A DNA stretch of 8,901 nt from Candidatus Saccharimonadia bacterium (GCA_023259925.1 JALRDS010000014.1:1-8901); one strand, 5' to 3'. Counted from the first letter of the stretch, positions 1 through 6,616 are shown. Notes: generated from the sequence alone by a model not told the origin. Translations and numbers: made by a program.

Positions 1-316
1 CATTGAGTAGGCCATAGCCATTAACAAGCCATATCGTAAGCACCACAACGATAGTAGTAAACGTAAATGTGACCGCTTTAACCGACCAGTGCTGTCGAGC
101 AACCCATCCGTTCCAGTCATCATATTTTGCCCTTCCATACACCAGTGCGCGTTTTGCCCAAGCAAACTCACGCGACAGTATTGCTAACCCCGCAAATACA
201 ATCAACCAGCCTGGCCCAGGGTATGGTATGGCTATAATGCCAACAAGCAACACTACGCCGCCCGCTAGGCCAACCGCAAACTTCTGTACCCTACGCTGCT
301 TCTGGAGTTCGTTCAT
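1..316 (-). CDS. PGPGW-motif small membrane protein (TIGR02611-like), C-terminus cut by window edge
   Basis: The minus strand reads open from ATG at 316 to the left edge, giving 105 residues without a stop. The signature PGPGW lies at residues 33-37, right after a hydrophobic stretch (about 14-32) and before another (about 38-48). A basic/aromatic amphipathic segment (51-80) follows, then a C-terminal membrane segment (about 83-99). This architecture, two hydrophobic segments around PGPGW plus a C-terminal helix, matches the small putative transmembrane proteins of the PGPGW/TIGR02611 group, whose function is unknown. A GGGGA stretch 5 nt before the ATG is a plausible weak ribosome binding site and supports this start. 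The gene is divergent from the HD hydrolase. The plus-strand open frame over the same DNA shows no family features. Family call is confident; function unknown. Confidence 0.8.
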   Translation of the reverse strand, partial: MNELQKQRRVQKFAVGLAGGVVLLVGIIAIPYPGPGWLIVFAGLAILSREFAWAKRALVYGRAKYDDWNGWVARQHWSVKAVTFTFTTIVVVLTIWLVNGYGLLN

Positions 317-393
317 GTATATCCCCAATACTTTTTCTTATGTTACTGCGAACTACGAATTACGACAACATTTTTCTTTAGTATACTAGTTCT
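317..393. promoter_or_regulatory. Divergent promoter region with palindromic -10 (AGTATACT)
   Basis: This AT-rich gap separates two divergent genes. On the plus strand TATACT (382-387) with a possible -35 TTACGA (360-365, 16-nt spacer) places +1 at about 394, the A of the HD hydrolase start codon. The -10 sits in the palindrome AGTATACT (380-387), so the minus strand also reads TATACT (385-380). That could start a transcript near 373 towards the PGPGW gene with a leader of about 57 nt. The -10 elements are clear by eye; the -35 is weak and the use of both strands is inferred. Confidence 0.5.
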
Positions 394-984
394 ATGAATT
401 ATCCGTCTATGGACCGCTTAGCCGAACTACAGCAACTCATTATAGATTTTGCCAAAATCGAACGTGTGCCGCAATTTGGTGATATTCCCAGAAAAGAAAC
501 GGATGTTGATCATAGCTTTGGCCTTGCAATCACCTGTTGGTATTTACATTCTAAAATCGCACCCTCTCTCAACCTTGGGAAAATTCTTCAATATGCACTT
601 GCTCACGATATTGTAGAAATACATGCCGGCGATACGTATACATTCGATAAAGAGGCGTTAAAAACGAAAGACACTCGAGAACGAGCCGCACTTACGCAAC
701 TTCAACATGACTGGCCAGACTTTACTGAAATTACCACTAGCGCCCAAGAATACATGGACAAGTCGAATGAAGAGGCAAGGTTTGTAAAAGCAGTTGATAA
801 AATGCTGCCTATCTTCATGTTTGAATTAACACCCGACCCGAAAAGAGCCTGGGAAGCGCGAGAAATTGGCCTATCTATGGAACGTGAGAGTAAACGATCG
901 ATGCATGTGTCTGAAATTATTTCACCCTACTATGAACAGCTGATTGACTGGCTGTATGAACGTGACAACATCCCCAAACACTAA
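394..984 (+). CDS. HD-domain hydrolase, 5'-deoxynucleotidase (YfbR)-like
   Basis: A 196-residue soluble protein with the HD-superfamily metal site: H40 in VDHS, H71-D72 in LAHD, and a distal D135 in the segment KAVDKM. E75 and D80 follow HD in the helix, as in the HD_3/YfbR group (AHDIVEIHAGD). Members of this group typically remove the 5'-phosphate from (deoxy)nucleoside monophosphates using a divalent metal; the exact substrate cannot be read from sequence. The length suits the family and no transmembrane segment is visible. ATG 394 is chosen because the -10 TATACT puts +1 exactly there; ATG at 409 is an alternative that keeps the whole domain. No Shine-Dalgarno is visible, in line with a leaderless message. 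Its TAA overlaps the TAG of the convergent MazG-like gene. Confidence 0.85.
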   Translation: MNYPSMDRLAELQQLIIDFAKIERVPQFGDIPRKETDVDHSFGLAITCWYLHSKIAPSLNLGKILQYALAHDIVEIHAGDTYTFDKEALKTKDTRERAALTQLQHDWPDFTEITTSAQEYMDKSNEEARFVKAVDKMLPIFMFELTPDPKRAWEAREIGLSMERESKRSMHVSEIISPYYEQLIDWLYERDNIPKH

Positions 985-1616
985 GGGATATATTCGAATC
1001 GCGGCACCCGCTCCCCGTGTAGAGTGATCGTCTCTACGAATTGATCGTAGGGTCTGGCAAATAACGAGTGCTCGCTTTTGTAGAGTGGTTTATATATCAC
1101 CATCGTATCGTTTGTTTCTGTATGGAGCGCGGTCGCAATCACCTGGTATAGGCGATTGCTCTTAGAATGTTTATATACGCCGTTTGTTATCGTTGGTAGT
1201 GCACTGTTATTTTGAACCTCTAAAGAAAGTTCAGGATACTTAATCGGGTCTTTACGGCAGTAGTTTGCCCACATGTCTTCCTCATTCGGTATAGTGACCT
1301 GCTCGATGTACACTTCTTTACTAAATCCGCCTTTACGAGCTAGTTTTTTCATACGAATAGCATCGATTTCTGACCCACTAATAGCGGCTACGTTACATAA
1401 ATCTTGAATAACCTGCCGAACATCTGCAAGCTCTTCAATCAGCTCAGTCCGGTCCGTCGTGGCCATCACCTCATCACACTCTTCCTGGAGCTTGTGCATT
1501 AATGCAGTCTTTAGATCGTCACCTCTTAGTTGTGTTGCGATAACTGTGTGTCCGGCTTCTTCGTGCCATTTTTTTATATTATCCCGGACTAGTTTTGCGT
1601 ACTGAAAGATAGGCAT
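981..1616 (-). CDS. MazG-like nucleotide pyrophosphohydrolase fused to a DUF1653 domain
   Basis: A 211-residue two-domain protein. The N-terminal half (about 5-105) begins with the YxKLVRD motif and carries acidic helices EECDEV (45-50) and EELADV (61-66), the metal-binding pattern of all-alpha MazG/phosphoribosyl-ATP pyrophosphohydrolase-like enzymes. These cleave (d)NTPs or related nucleotides to monophosphate and pyrophosphate. The C-terminal part (about 145-209) shows the DUF1653 pattern: GVYKHSKSNRLYQV, VIYKPLY, ARPYDQF and a final VPRFEYI. DUF1653 has no known activity. The linker (110-140) contains WANYCRKDP. ATG 1616 is preceded by GGAG about 9 nt upstream. The gene starts 32 nt after ligA ends, so it is probably the last gene of that operon. 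It meets the HD hydrolase tail to tail with a 4-bp overlap. A housecleaning role is inferred; substrate unknown. Confidence 0.8.
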   Translation of the reverse strand: MPIFQYAKLVRDNIKKWHEEAGHTVIATQLRGDDLKTALMHKLQEECDEVMATTDRTELIEELADVRQVIQDLCNVAAISGSEIDAIRMKKLARKGGFSKEVYIEQVTIPNEEDMWANYCRKDPIKYPELSLEVQNNSALPTITNGVYKHSKSNRLYQVIATALHTETNDTMVIYKPLYKSEHSLFARPYDQFVETITLHGERVPRFEYIP

Positions 1617-1648
1617 ATACCGTGACTCCGTTTATGTAGTATGAGTAA

Positions 1649-3664
1649 TCATGATTTTAATAGCGCCAATAGCTCATTCTCATCAATAATCTGGATACCT
1701 AGGTCGCTGGCTTTTTTAAGTTTATTTGCACCAACTTTTCCGCCCGCAACAAGATAAGTCGTATCTTTCGTTACTGCTGACTGAAACTGGCCACCCAGAG
1801 CACGGATCATATCGGCCGCTTCGTCACGACTCATTGATTCAAGCGTACCAGTAATAACAAAACTCACGCCCAACAGCTTCCCTGTTTTTTTTGCAAAATA
1901 TGGCCTCACTCCCACTTGGGTAAACTTTTTTAACAACTGAGTGTTATCCTCGTCGGCAAACCAGGCCACAATGCTTTCTGCTACTACTTCCCCAATACCG
2001 CCTACGGCTCGAAGTTCTTCGAGTGAGGCGCTCGCTAGCCTATCGATTGACTCAAACTGACTTGCTAAGTCGATAGCAGTTTGACTCCCGACATGGCGAA
2101 TACCAAGCCCAAATATAAAGCGTTCGAGTGCTGGATTCTTTTTGGCGGCAATAGCCGCAATAAGCTTCTGCGCAGAAATATCAGCAAATCTATCAAGTTC
2201 TAAAAGCTGCTCTTTTTCTAATGTATATATATCAGCAAAATCATGCACAAGCCCTGAATCTACCAACGCTTCTACATTTTTTTCGCCTAATGTATCAATA
2301 TCGAGCGCCGCTTTTGACGCAAAGTGCTGCAAGGAACGTTTTAGTAGCACAGGCCCCGTGGCGCCTTTTACACGGTACACCGCTTCGCCTGCCGGGCGCA
2401 CAAATTCAAGCTCGGGATATTGTCGTGAAAGTTCATCTAGGTAGTTAATTGGCTGCGTGTTTGACGGTCGAAGTTCAGTAAGTACTTTTTGTACTTGTGG
2501 GATAATATCGCCTGCTTTAAAAATAATTACTGTGTCACCACGGCGTATATCAAGGCGTTCGATTTCATCTGCATTGTGCAAGCTAGCATGCTGCACGGTA
2601 GTACCGGCAACAGTCACGGGGTTAAATACCGCAACCGGTGTAGCCGCACCGGTACGACCAATCGATATGACAATGTCTTTTACTACCGTAGTTGCTTCCT
2701 CGGCTGCATACTTATACGCAACCGCGCCACGCGGACTTTTTCCTACTATACCAAGCTTGGCAAAATCATCACGGTTATTAACTTTAATTACCAGGCCGTC
2801 TGTGTTGAATGGAAAATCCTGGCGGGCACTATCCAGTTCGTTAATGTACTGCATCGCCTGTGAAACCGATGAAACAACCTGCGTCTTGCCACTAGTCGAA
2901 ATACCTATCTCACTCATCATTGCATAGCCAACCGCGTTTGATGGCACCTCCGTGGCGTCATCACGCAGTATATCGTAGCCAATAAAATTAAGTGGTCGCT
3001 CAGCCACCAATCTAGGGTCAAGTTGCCGTATTGTACCGGCCGCTAAGTTGCGCGGGTTTTTAAATAACGGCAAGCCCTGCTTTTCGCGAGATTTGTTGAG
3101 CGTATCAAAGTCGGCCTTGTACATTACAATCTCTCCGCGAATTTCGGTGCGTCCACGCAGCAAATGCGCGTACTTTTGATTATTACGAAGTTTTAATGGA
3201 ACATTTTCTATTGTGCGTACATTAGCCGTTACATCTTCGCCTACCTTGCTATCGCCGCGCGTGACCGCCTGCACAAGCACGCCATCTTCGTATACAAGCG
3301 CGCACGCCAGGCCATCCATTTTAATGTCGCAAATAAACTCATGTTTACTGCCAGGGATCAATTTATCCATACGCGACACCCAAGCTGCCACCTCTACTTC
3401 ATCAAACACATCGTTCAAGCTAATCATGGGGGTTTTATGTGCAACCTTTTCGAATTTATCAAGCGCCACACCGGCAACTCGCTGTGTTGGGCTATCTGGA
3501 GTGACTAGTTCAGGGTATTGCTCTTCAAGTTGACTGAGCTCGTGCTTTAAACTGTCAGCAGCCGCTTCACTCATAATCGATTCGTTATGTACGTGGTACT
3601 GATAGCGGTACTCATGAATGAGTTCGCGCAGTTGCTCTATTCGCTTACTAGGCTGGGCTTGCAT
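1649..3664 (-). CDS. ligA: NAD+-dependent DNA ligase LigA, zinc-finger cysteines missing
   Basis: A 671-residue NAD+-dependent ligase that seals nicks in duplex DNA. Domain order: Ia (about 1-69), adenylation domain with catalytic K115 in KMDG (115-118), RGE (176-178), DGLVIKVN with K294, and AVAYKY with K318. An OB fold (about 325-400), the zinc-finger position (405-443), helix-hairpin-helix repeats (about 450-590) and a C-terminal BRCT domain (about 593-671) follow. Two oddities: the four zinc-binding cysteines are absent (only two Cys in the protein, at 112 and 121), and the Ia motif DAEYD reads EAAAD (33-37). ATG 3664 is preferred over an upstream ATG at 3721 because family N-termini align from here and the extra 19 residues would lie inside the upstream gene. 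The weak AAAGG is 12 nt away, and the upstream gene's stop overlaps the start by 17 nt, suggesting translational coupling. Ends in TGA. Confidence 0.96.
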   Translation of the reverse strand: MQAQPSKRIEQLRELIHEYRYQYHVHNESIMSEAAADSLKHELSQLEEQYPELVTPDSPTQRVAGVALDKFEKVAHKTPMISLNDVFDEVEVAAWVSRMDKLIPGSKHEFICDIKMDGLACALVYEDGVLVQAVTRGDSKVGEDVTANVRTIENVPLKLRNNQKYAHLLRGRTEIRGEIVMYKADFDTLNKSREKQGLPLFKNPRNLAAGTIRQLDPRLVAERPLNFIGYDILRDDATEVPSNAVGYAMMSEIGISTSGKTQVVSSVSQAMQYINELDSARQDFPFNTDGLVIKVNNRDDFAKLGIVGKSPRGAVAYKYAAEEATTVVKDIVISIGRTGAATPVAVFNPVTVAGTTVQHASLHNADEIERLDIRRGDTVIIFKAGDIIPQVQKVLTELRPSNTQPINYLDELSRQYPELEFVRPAGEAVYRVKGATGPVLLKRSLQHFASKAALDIDTLGEKNVEALVDSGLVHDFADIYTLEKEQLLELDRFADISAQKLIAAIAAKKNPALERFIFGLGIRHVGSQTAIDLASQFESIDRLASASLEELRAVGGIGEVVAESIVAWFADEDNTQLLKKFTQVGVRPYFAKKTGKLLGVSFVITGTLESMSRDEAADMIRALGGQFQSAVTKDTTYLVAGGKVGANKLKKASDLGIQIIDENELLALLKS

Positions 3665-4706
3665 CGTCTTCAACAACCTTTCTGTATAGCAAGTATACGT
3701 AACTCGCAGACCATACCACAATTAGCGAGCTTACCGCCATCACGGTAAATGGCACCAATGGAATAAACTCGAACCAACTCCAGATACCCGTGAGCGTACG
3801 ATCCAGCATTATAATTGGAAGAACTATCAACGTTATAACACCCGCGCTCACAAGCATCATCCAGAGTAGCCGAAGAAGGATTCGAAGTCGGCGACCAATC
3901 ACGAGATCGCCAGCTGTACGAATTGCCTGCCATGGGTACATTCCAGGCAGTGTAACCACGACCAGCGCCATAATAGTACTTGTAATCCAGTAGATAGACA
4001 GAAGCGACAGTCCACCAGCTACAAGCGAAATAAGCATAGACATCGTTGGTGAATCGAACATACCAGTTGCAATTGCAGCATTTACTATCACTACTGCTAA
4101 CGCAACTGGGAGCAACTGAAATACTGCTGCAAGCATAACCAAACCGGTGCCGATGATTGGTGAACCACTGTTATACAACACAGCACGCAGCGATGGTGTA
4201 CTGCCACCTGCCAAAATCGCACGCAGTGCCCATACGGTAGCCAACCATGTTAGTAGTAAAATCATGCCGGAGTATATCTGTTGGGCCTCAGTTAACGACG
4301 GGGTAATCCCACCAGATGCCGTTGCAATAAATAAGGTTGTCGCCTGCCCAATCGCGCCCCAGCCACCGCTAAACAAGTTTGCGCCAGTTTCATCAAGCAA
4401 CTCAGTCAATTGGCTATACGTTTCCTGCGACGCAACCCCAACAAGAAGGCCACCCAAGGCCGCATAAAACAGCGCGAGCCCTAGGAACAGCTTTTTGTGT
4501 GCGTACAGTATTTTAACTACGTATGCACTAAACGATATATAGCCAGGCAGAGCAAGCGACCGAATGTAATCACGGCGACGAGTCCGCTGAAAGCTTCTAT
4601 GTGGACGACGCATCAGGTAGTCTGATATTGACTTTCGATAGTACGTTAATTTACCCGTAACTAGTGTGCGTATGCGGCCAGTTAGCGTTTTTTTATTTGC
4701 TCTCAT
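3648..4706 (-). CDS. Six-TM membrane protein of unknown function
   Basis: I do not recognise a named family. From ATG 4706 the protein has 352 residues. A strongly basic cytoplasmic-looking N-terminus (1-50, many Arg/Lys) is followed by hydrophobic segments at about 72-92, 143-165, 184-212, 222-252, 276-300 and 313-341, and a short acidic tail (EDD). Between the fourth and fifth segments lies LPGMYPWQAIRTAGDLVIGRR, a loop with a conserved look (residues 253-273). Longer reading from 4883 would overlap the htpX coding end by 160 bp, and those residues look non-protein-like, so ATG 4706, 16 nt after htpX, is preferred. AAGAGAG about 12 nt upstream is a poor ribosome binding site. The gene lies between htpX and ligA in the same operon, overlapping ligA by 17 bp. 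A role linked to the HtpX/LemA membrane system is possible but unproven. Confidence 0.75.
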   Translation of the reverse strand: MRANKKTLTGRIRTLVTGKLTYYRKSISDYLMRRPHRSFQRTRRRDYIRSLALPGYISFSAYVVKILYAHKKLFLGLALFYAALGGLLVGVASQETYSQLTELLDETGANLFSGGWGAIGQATTLFIATASGGITPSLTEAQQIYSGMILLLTWLATVWALRAILAGGSTPSLRAVLYNSGSPIIGTGLVMLAAVFQLLPVALAVVIVNAAIATGMFDSPTMSMLISLVAGGLSLLSIYWITSTIMALVVVTLPGMYPWQAIRTAGDLVIGRRLRILLRLLWMMLVSAGVITLIVLPIIMLDRTLTGIWSWFEFIPLVPFTVMAVSSLIVVWSASYVYLLYRKVVEDDASPA

Positions 4707-4722
4707 GTAACTCAGTACTCTC

Positions 4723-5598
4723 TTAGAACGAGCCACCGATCGAACGTAGTCGAGCAACCCTTTCTTCGATTGGCGGGTGAGTGCTGAATAACTTTGCCAA
4801 ACTTTTCCCGCGGAGTGGGTTCGCAAAAAACAAGTGTGCGGTACTACTGTTTTGTCTTCTGGTTGCAGTAGAAGTACCGCCAAGTTTCAGGAGTGCAGAT
4901 GCAAGTGCTTCTGGATCACGAGTTGTCATTGCCCCAGTCGCATCTGCCAAGTACTCACGTTGTCGCGATACCGCCGCCTGTACCAAGATAGCAATAACCG
5001 GTGCCAAAATAGCTGCAAGAATACCTAATAGTAAAAATACAGGATGAGGTGGATTATCGTTGTCTCCACCAAACCACATCATACGAAGGAATATGTCTGC
5101 AATTAAACCAATTGCGCTCACTAATCCAAATACGATCATCATTACACGGATGTCATAATTTTGGACATGCCCCATTTCGTGCGCCATTACTGCCTCTAGC
5201 TCACGATCATCCATTAAGTCGAGTATGCCGGTGGTTGCCGCAACGTGAGCATGGCTTGGGTCACGACCAGTCGCAAAGGCATTTGGAGCCGGGTCATCCA
5301 CAACGTACACCTTAGGCATGGGCATACCATTCGTAATTGCGAGATTTTCTACCATCCTGTACAGCCGCGGATTGTCACGTTTTTGTATCTCTTTTGCACC
5401 ATTCATAGTTAAGGCTAATTTTGCTGCAGCAAAATATTGTATAAAAGTGTACACTGTTGCACCAACTAGTGTTCCCCAAAATATACCAGTGCTTCCATAC
5501 ACTACCGAAAACGCATAGCCAAGCCCTGCAATCAACGCAATGAACATTGCAATAATTAAGATAGTATTTCGCTTATTTGCAGCAATCGCTTTATACAC
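4723..5598 (-). CDS. htpX: Membrane-bound zinc metalloprotease HtpX (M48)
   Basis: A 291-residue M48 peptidase. The zinc motif HEMGH is at 140-144 (H140, E141, H144), with the third ligand E215 in SRQREYLADA (211-220). Membrane segments are at about 12-33, 38-60, 152-175 and 186-210, the usual HtpX layout with the active site facing the cytoplasm. DDPAPNAFATG (101-111) is another family hallmark. HtpX degrades misfolded or damaged membrane proteins. Start is GTG 5598, with AAAGGG 7 nt upstream; there is no better ATG and the N-terminus aligns with family starts. It follows lemA by 17 nt, a pairing common in many bacteria, and precedes the six-TM gene by 16 nt. Nothing in the protein looks damaged. 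Confidence 0.95.
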   Translation of the reverse strand: MYKAIAANKRNTILIIAMFIALIAGLGYAFSVVYGSTGIFWGTLVGATVYTFIQYFAAAKLALTMNGAKEIQKRDNPRLYRMVENLAITNGMPMPKVYVVDDPAPNAFATGRDPSHAHVAATTGILDLMDDRELEAVMAHEMGHVQNYDIRVMMIVFGLVSAIGLIADIFLRMMWFGGDNDNPPHPVFLLLGILAAILAPVIAILVQAAVSRQREYLADATGAMTTRDPEALASALLKLGGTSTATRRQNSSTAHLFFANPLRGKSLAKLFSTHPPIEERVARLRSIGGSF

Positions 5599-5615
5599 GT
5601 ACTAGCCCTTTTAGG

Positions 5616-6185
5616 TTAAAACTTTACTTCAACAGGCTTTTCAACACTTGCCATGTCATCTACTTCAAAGAATTCTTTGTTCGTAAATTTGAACATACTC
5701 GCAACAATATTAGCTGGGAACTGTTGAATCTTAGTATTCAAGTCACGCACACCGCCGTTATAGAATCGGCGGGCAGCTTGAATCTTGTCTTCGGTGTCAA
5801 CCAATTCACTCTGTAATTGTTGGAAATTTTCACTTGCCCGTAGTTGCGGATACGCCTCTGATACCGCAAACAAGCTCTTCAAAGCTTGCTCAAACTGGTT
5901 TTCGGCAACAGCAGTTTCTTTAGGTCCTTTCTGTGTAGCATTTACTACGTTGGCACGGGCCTCAGTCACATCCTGAAACACCTGCTTTTCGTGACTCGCA
6001 TATCCCTTTACCGCTTCAACAAGATTCGGGATCAGATCAGCACGACGCTTTAGCTGTACAGTGATGTCACTCCACGCCTCCTGTACGCGAACATTAAGCT
6101 TTACTAACCCGTTGTAGGTTGCCCACACGAACAAGCCAACAACGACCAGAAATCCAATCAAGATCCAAAGCCACAATAATTCCAT
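5616..6185 (-). CDS. lemA: LemA family membrane-anchored protein
   Basis: A 189-residue LemA protein: one N-terminal membrane helix (about 4-22) with a very short outside tail, then an all-helical domain. The family signature is clear: YNGLVKLNVRVQEAW (24-38), DITVQLKRRADLIPNLVE (40-57) and VKGYASHE (59-66), then SEAYPQLRASENF and RRFYN further on. LemA proteins are extended helical bundles of uncertain role, often paired with membrane proteases or TPM-domain proteins. Here htpX follows 17 nt downstream. ATG 6185 has the best ribosome binding site in the window (AAGGAGGG, 6191-6198, 5 nt spacing). Its promoter is likely TATACT at 6216-6221, and a 10-bp inverted repeat lies just before the ribosome binding site. 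Confidence 0.95.
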   Translation of the reverse strand: MELLWLWILIGFLVVVGLFVWATYNGLVKLNVRVQEAWSDITVQLKRRADLIPNLVEAVKGYASHEKQVFQDVTEARANVVNATQKGPKETAVAENQFEQALKSLFAVSEAYPQLRASENFQQLQSELVDTEDKIQAARRFYNGGVRDLNTKIQQFPANIVASMFKFTNKEFFEVDDMASVEKPVEVKF

Positions 6186-6190
6186 TACTA

Positions 6191-6198
6191 CCCTCCTT
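6191..6198 (-). promoter_or_regulatory. Strong Shine-Dalgarno of lemA
   Basis: AAGGAGGG on the minus strand lies 5 nt from the lemA ATG. It is the only near-perfect anti-16S match seen in the window and contrasts with the weak or absent sites of the other genes. Confidence 0.85.
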
Positions 6199-6222
6199 AT
6201 ATACTAGTTAATACTAGTATAT
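6199..6222. repeat. 10-bp perfect inverted repeat before lemA (ATATACTAGT / ACTAGTATAT)
   Basis: Arms 6199-6208 and 6213-6222 are perfect reverse complements separated by TAAT. Each arm contains TATACTAGT, the same string seen at the HD hydrolase and tRNA-Cys promoters. The right arm covers both the lemA -10 candidate and the stop codon of the upstream small membrane protein. It could form a hairpin in a read-through transcript directly in front of the lemA ribosome binding site, be an operator, or be two opposed -10 elements. The sequence does not decide between these. Confidence 0.6.
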
Positions 6223-6510
6223 CGTACTGTCGGTACGCTGAAAAGTAAGAACACGATGGCGATATACGCGCCATGCAATCACACCAAACACACTGGCAAT
6301 TAAGGTCGAGGTACAGAACTGGGCCATAGATTTTGGTGATACCAGCACAAGTGCGATGCCGCTAATAACCGTAGCACCAAAACTACCAAGCGCGTATACA
6401 GTAACATGCTGCAGCTTTTTTTGCATAATCGCAAGTATGGTCATGGCAAGGATTAATGAGCTGTACATTACCGCTAAGAACAAGTGAATAAAAAGCACAA
6501 GAGTAATCAT
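6214..6510 (-). CDS. Small three-TM membrane protein, unknown function
   Basis: A 98-residue, very hydrophobic protein that I do not recognise. Membrane segments lie at about 2-29, 38-58 and 66-82, with a basic tail (RVYRHRV, 81-87) that would sit in the cytoplasm. One Cys (C67) is visible and no catalytic motif. ATG 6510 is supported by an extended -10 (TGC-TATACT, -10 at 6517-6522) exactly 6 nt upstream, which would make the message leaderless; no Shine-Dalgarno is present. It lies 28 nt upstream of lemA on the same strand, and its stop overlaps the lemA -10 candidate. It could be co-transcribed with lemA, but the strong lemA start region suggests separate control. Real coding is likely from the promoter position and the membrane pattern. 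Confidence 0.7.
   Translation of the reverse strand: MITLVLFIHLFLAVMYSSLILAMTILAIMQKKLQHVTVYALGSFGATVISGIALVLVSPKSMAQFCTSTLIASVFGVIAWRVYRHRVLTFQRTDSTIY
6216..6244 (-). promoter_or_regulatory. Candidate lemA operon promoter
   Basis: On the minus strand TATACT (6221-6216) is preceded after 17 nt by TTTTCA (6244-6239, 4 of 6 matches to TTGACA). It would start transcription near 6209, leaving a leader of about 24 nt that includes AAGGAGGG. The -10 overlaps the TAG stop of the upstream gene. Fair match; the upstream gene could also read through into lemA. Confidence 0.45.
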
Positions 6511-6516
6511 AGATAT

Positions 6517-6525
6517 AGTATAGCA
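6517..6525 (-). promoter_or_regulatory. Extended -10 promoter, +1 at the ATG of the small membrane gene
   Basis: The minus strand reads TGCTATACT (6525-6517), an extended -10. Six bases follow and then the ATG at 6510, so the expected +1 is the A of the start codon. No convincing -35 is seen at 16-18 nt, which is usual for extended -10 promoters. Confidence 0.55.
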
Positions 6526-6562
6526 AATCGCTACATTACCTACAGAAATAAATTACATGAAA

Positions 6563-6609
6563 TATAAAATAGCTTAGATGCATTGCGAGATACAAAATTA
6601 TCTAAGCTA
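6563..6609 (-). terminator. Hairpin terminator after tRNA-Leu(TAA)
   Basis: On the minus strand TAGCTTAGAT (6609-6600) pairs perfectly with ATCTAAGCTA (6579-6570) across a 20-nt loop, followed by TTTTATA. It begins 8 nt after the encoded CCA of the tRNA. The loop is longer than in a textbook terminator, but the position and T-run fit. The small membrane protein gene starts about 50 bp beyond. Confidence 0.65.
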
Positions 6610-6616
6610 ATTTAGT

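Noticed and set aside
69..389. Plus-strand open frame of 106 codons at the left edge
   Set aside because: The minus strand encodes a PGPGW protein over the same DNA, and this frame runs through the promoter of the HD gene.
1649..1651. UGA recoding as in some CPR lineages
   Set aside because: TGA ends ligA at the natural end of the BRCT domain, and no gene needs an in-frame TGA to be read through.
2142..2927. Plus-strand open frames opposite ligA
   Set aside because: They are shadows: rich in Ser/Cys/Thr, no ribosome binding site, no family features, and fully within a conserved gene.
3665..3721. LigA start at ATG 3721
   Set aside because: The additional 19 residues have no family counterpart and lie within the upstream gene; with ATG 3664 the catalytic lysine falls at 115, as in E. 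coli LigA.
4707..4883. Longer start for the six-TM gene at 4883
   Set aside because: It would overlap the end of htpX by about 160 bp, and the added residues look like an antisense-free shadow of htpX codons rather than protein.
4781..5518. Plus-strand open frames opposite htpX
   Set aside because: Same reasoning; htpX on the other strand has all its catalytic motifs.
6225..6239. CGTAC/GTACG hairpin near the end of the small membrane gene as a terminator
   Set aside because: Only 5 bp of stem, inside the coding region, with no T-run.
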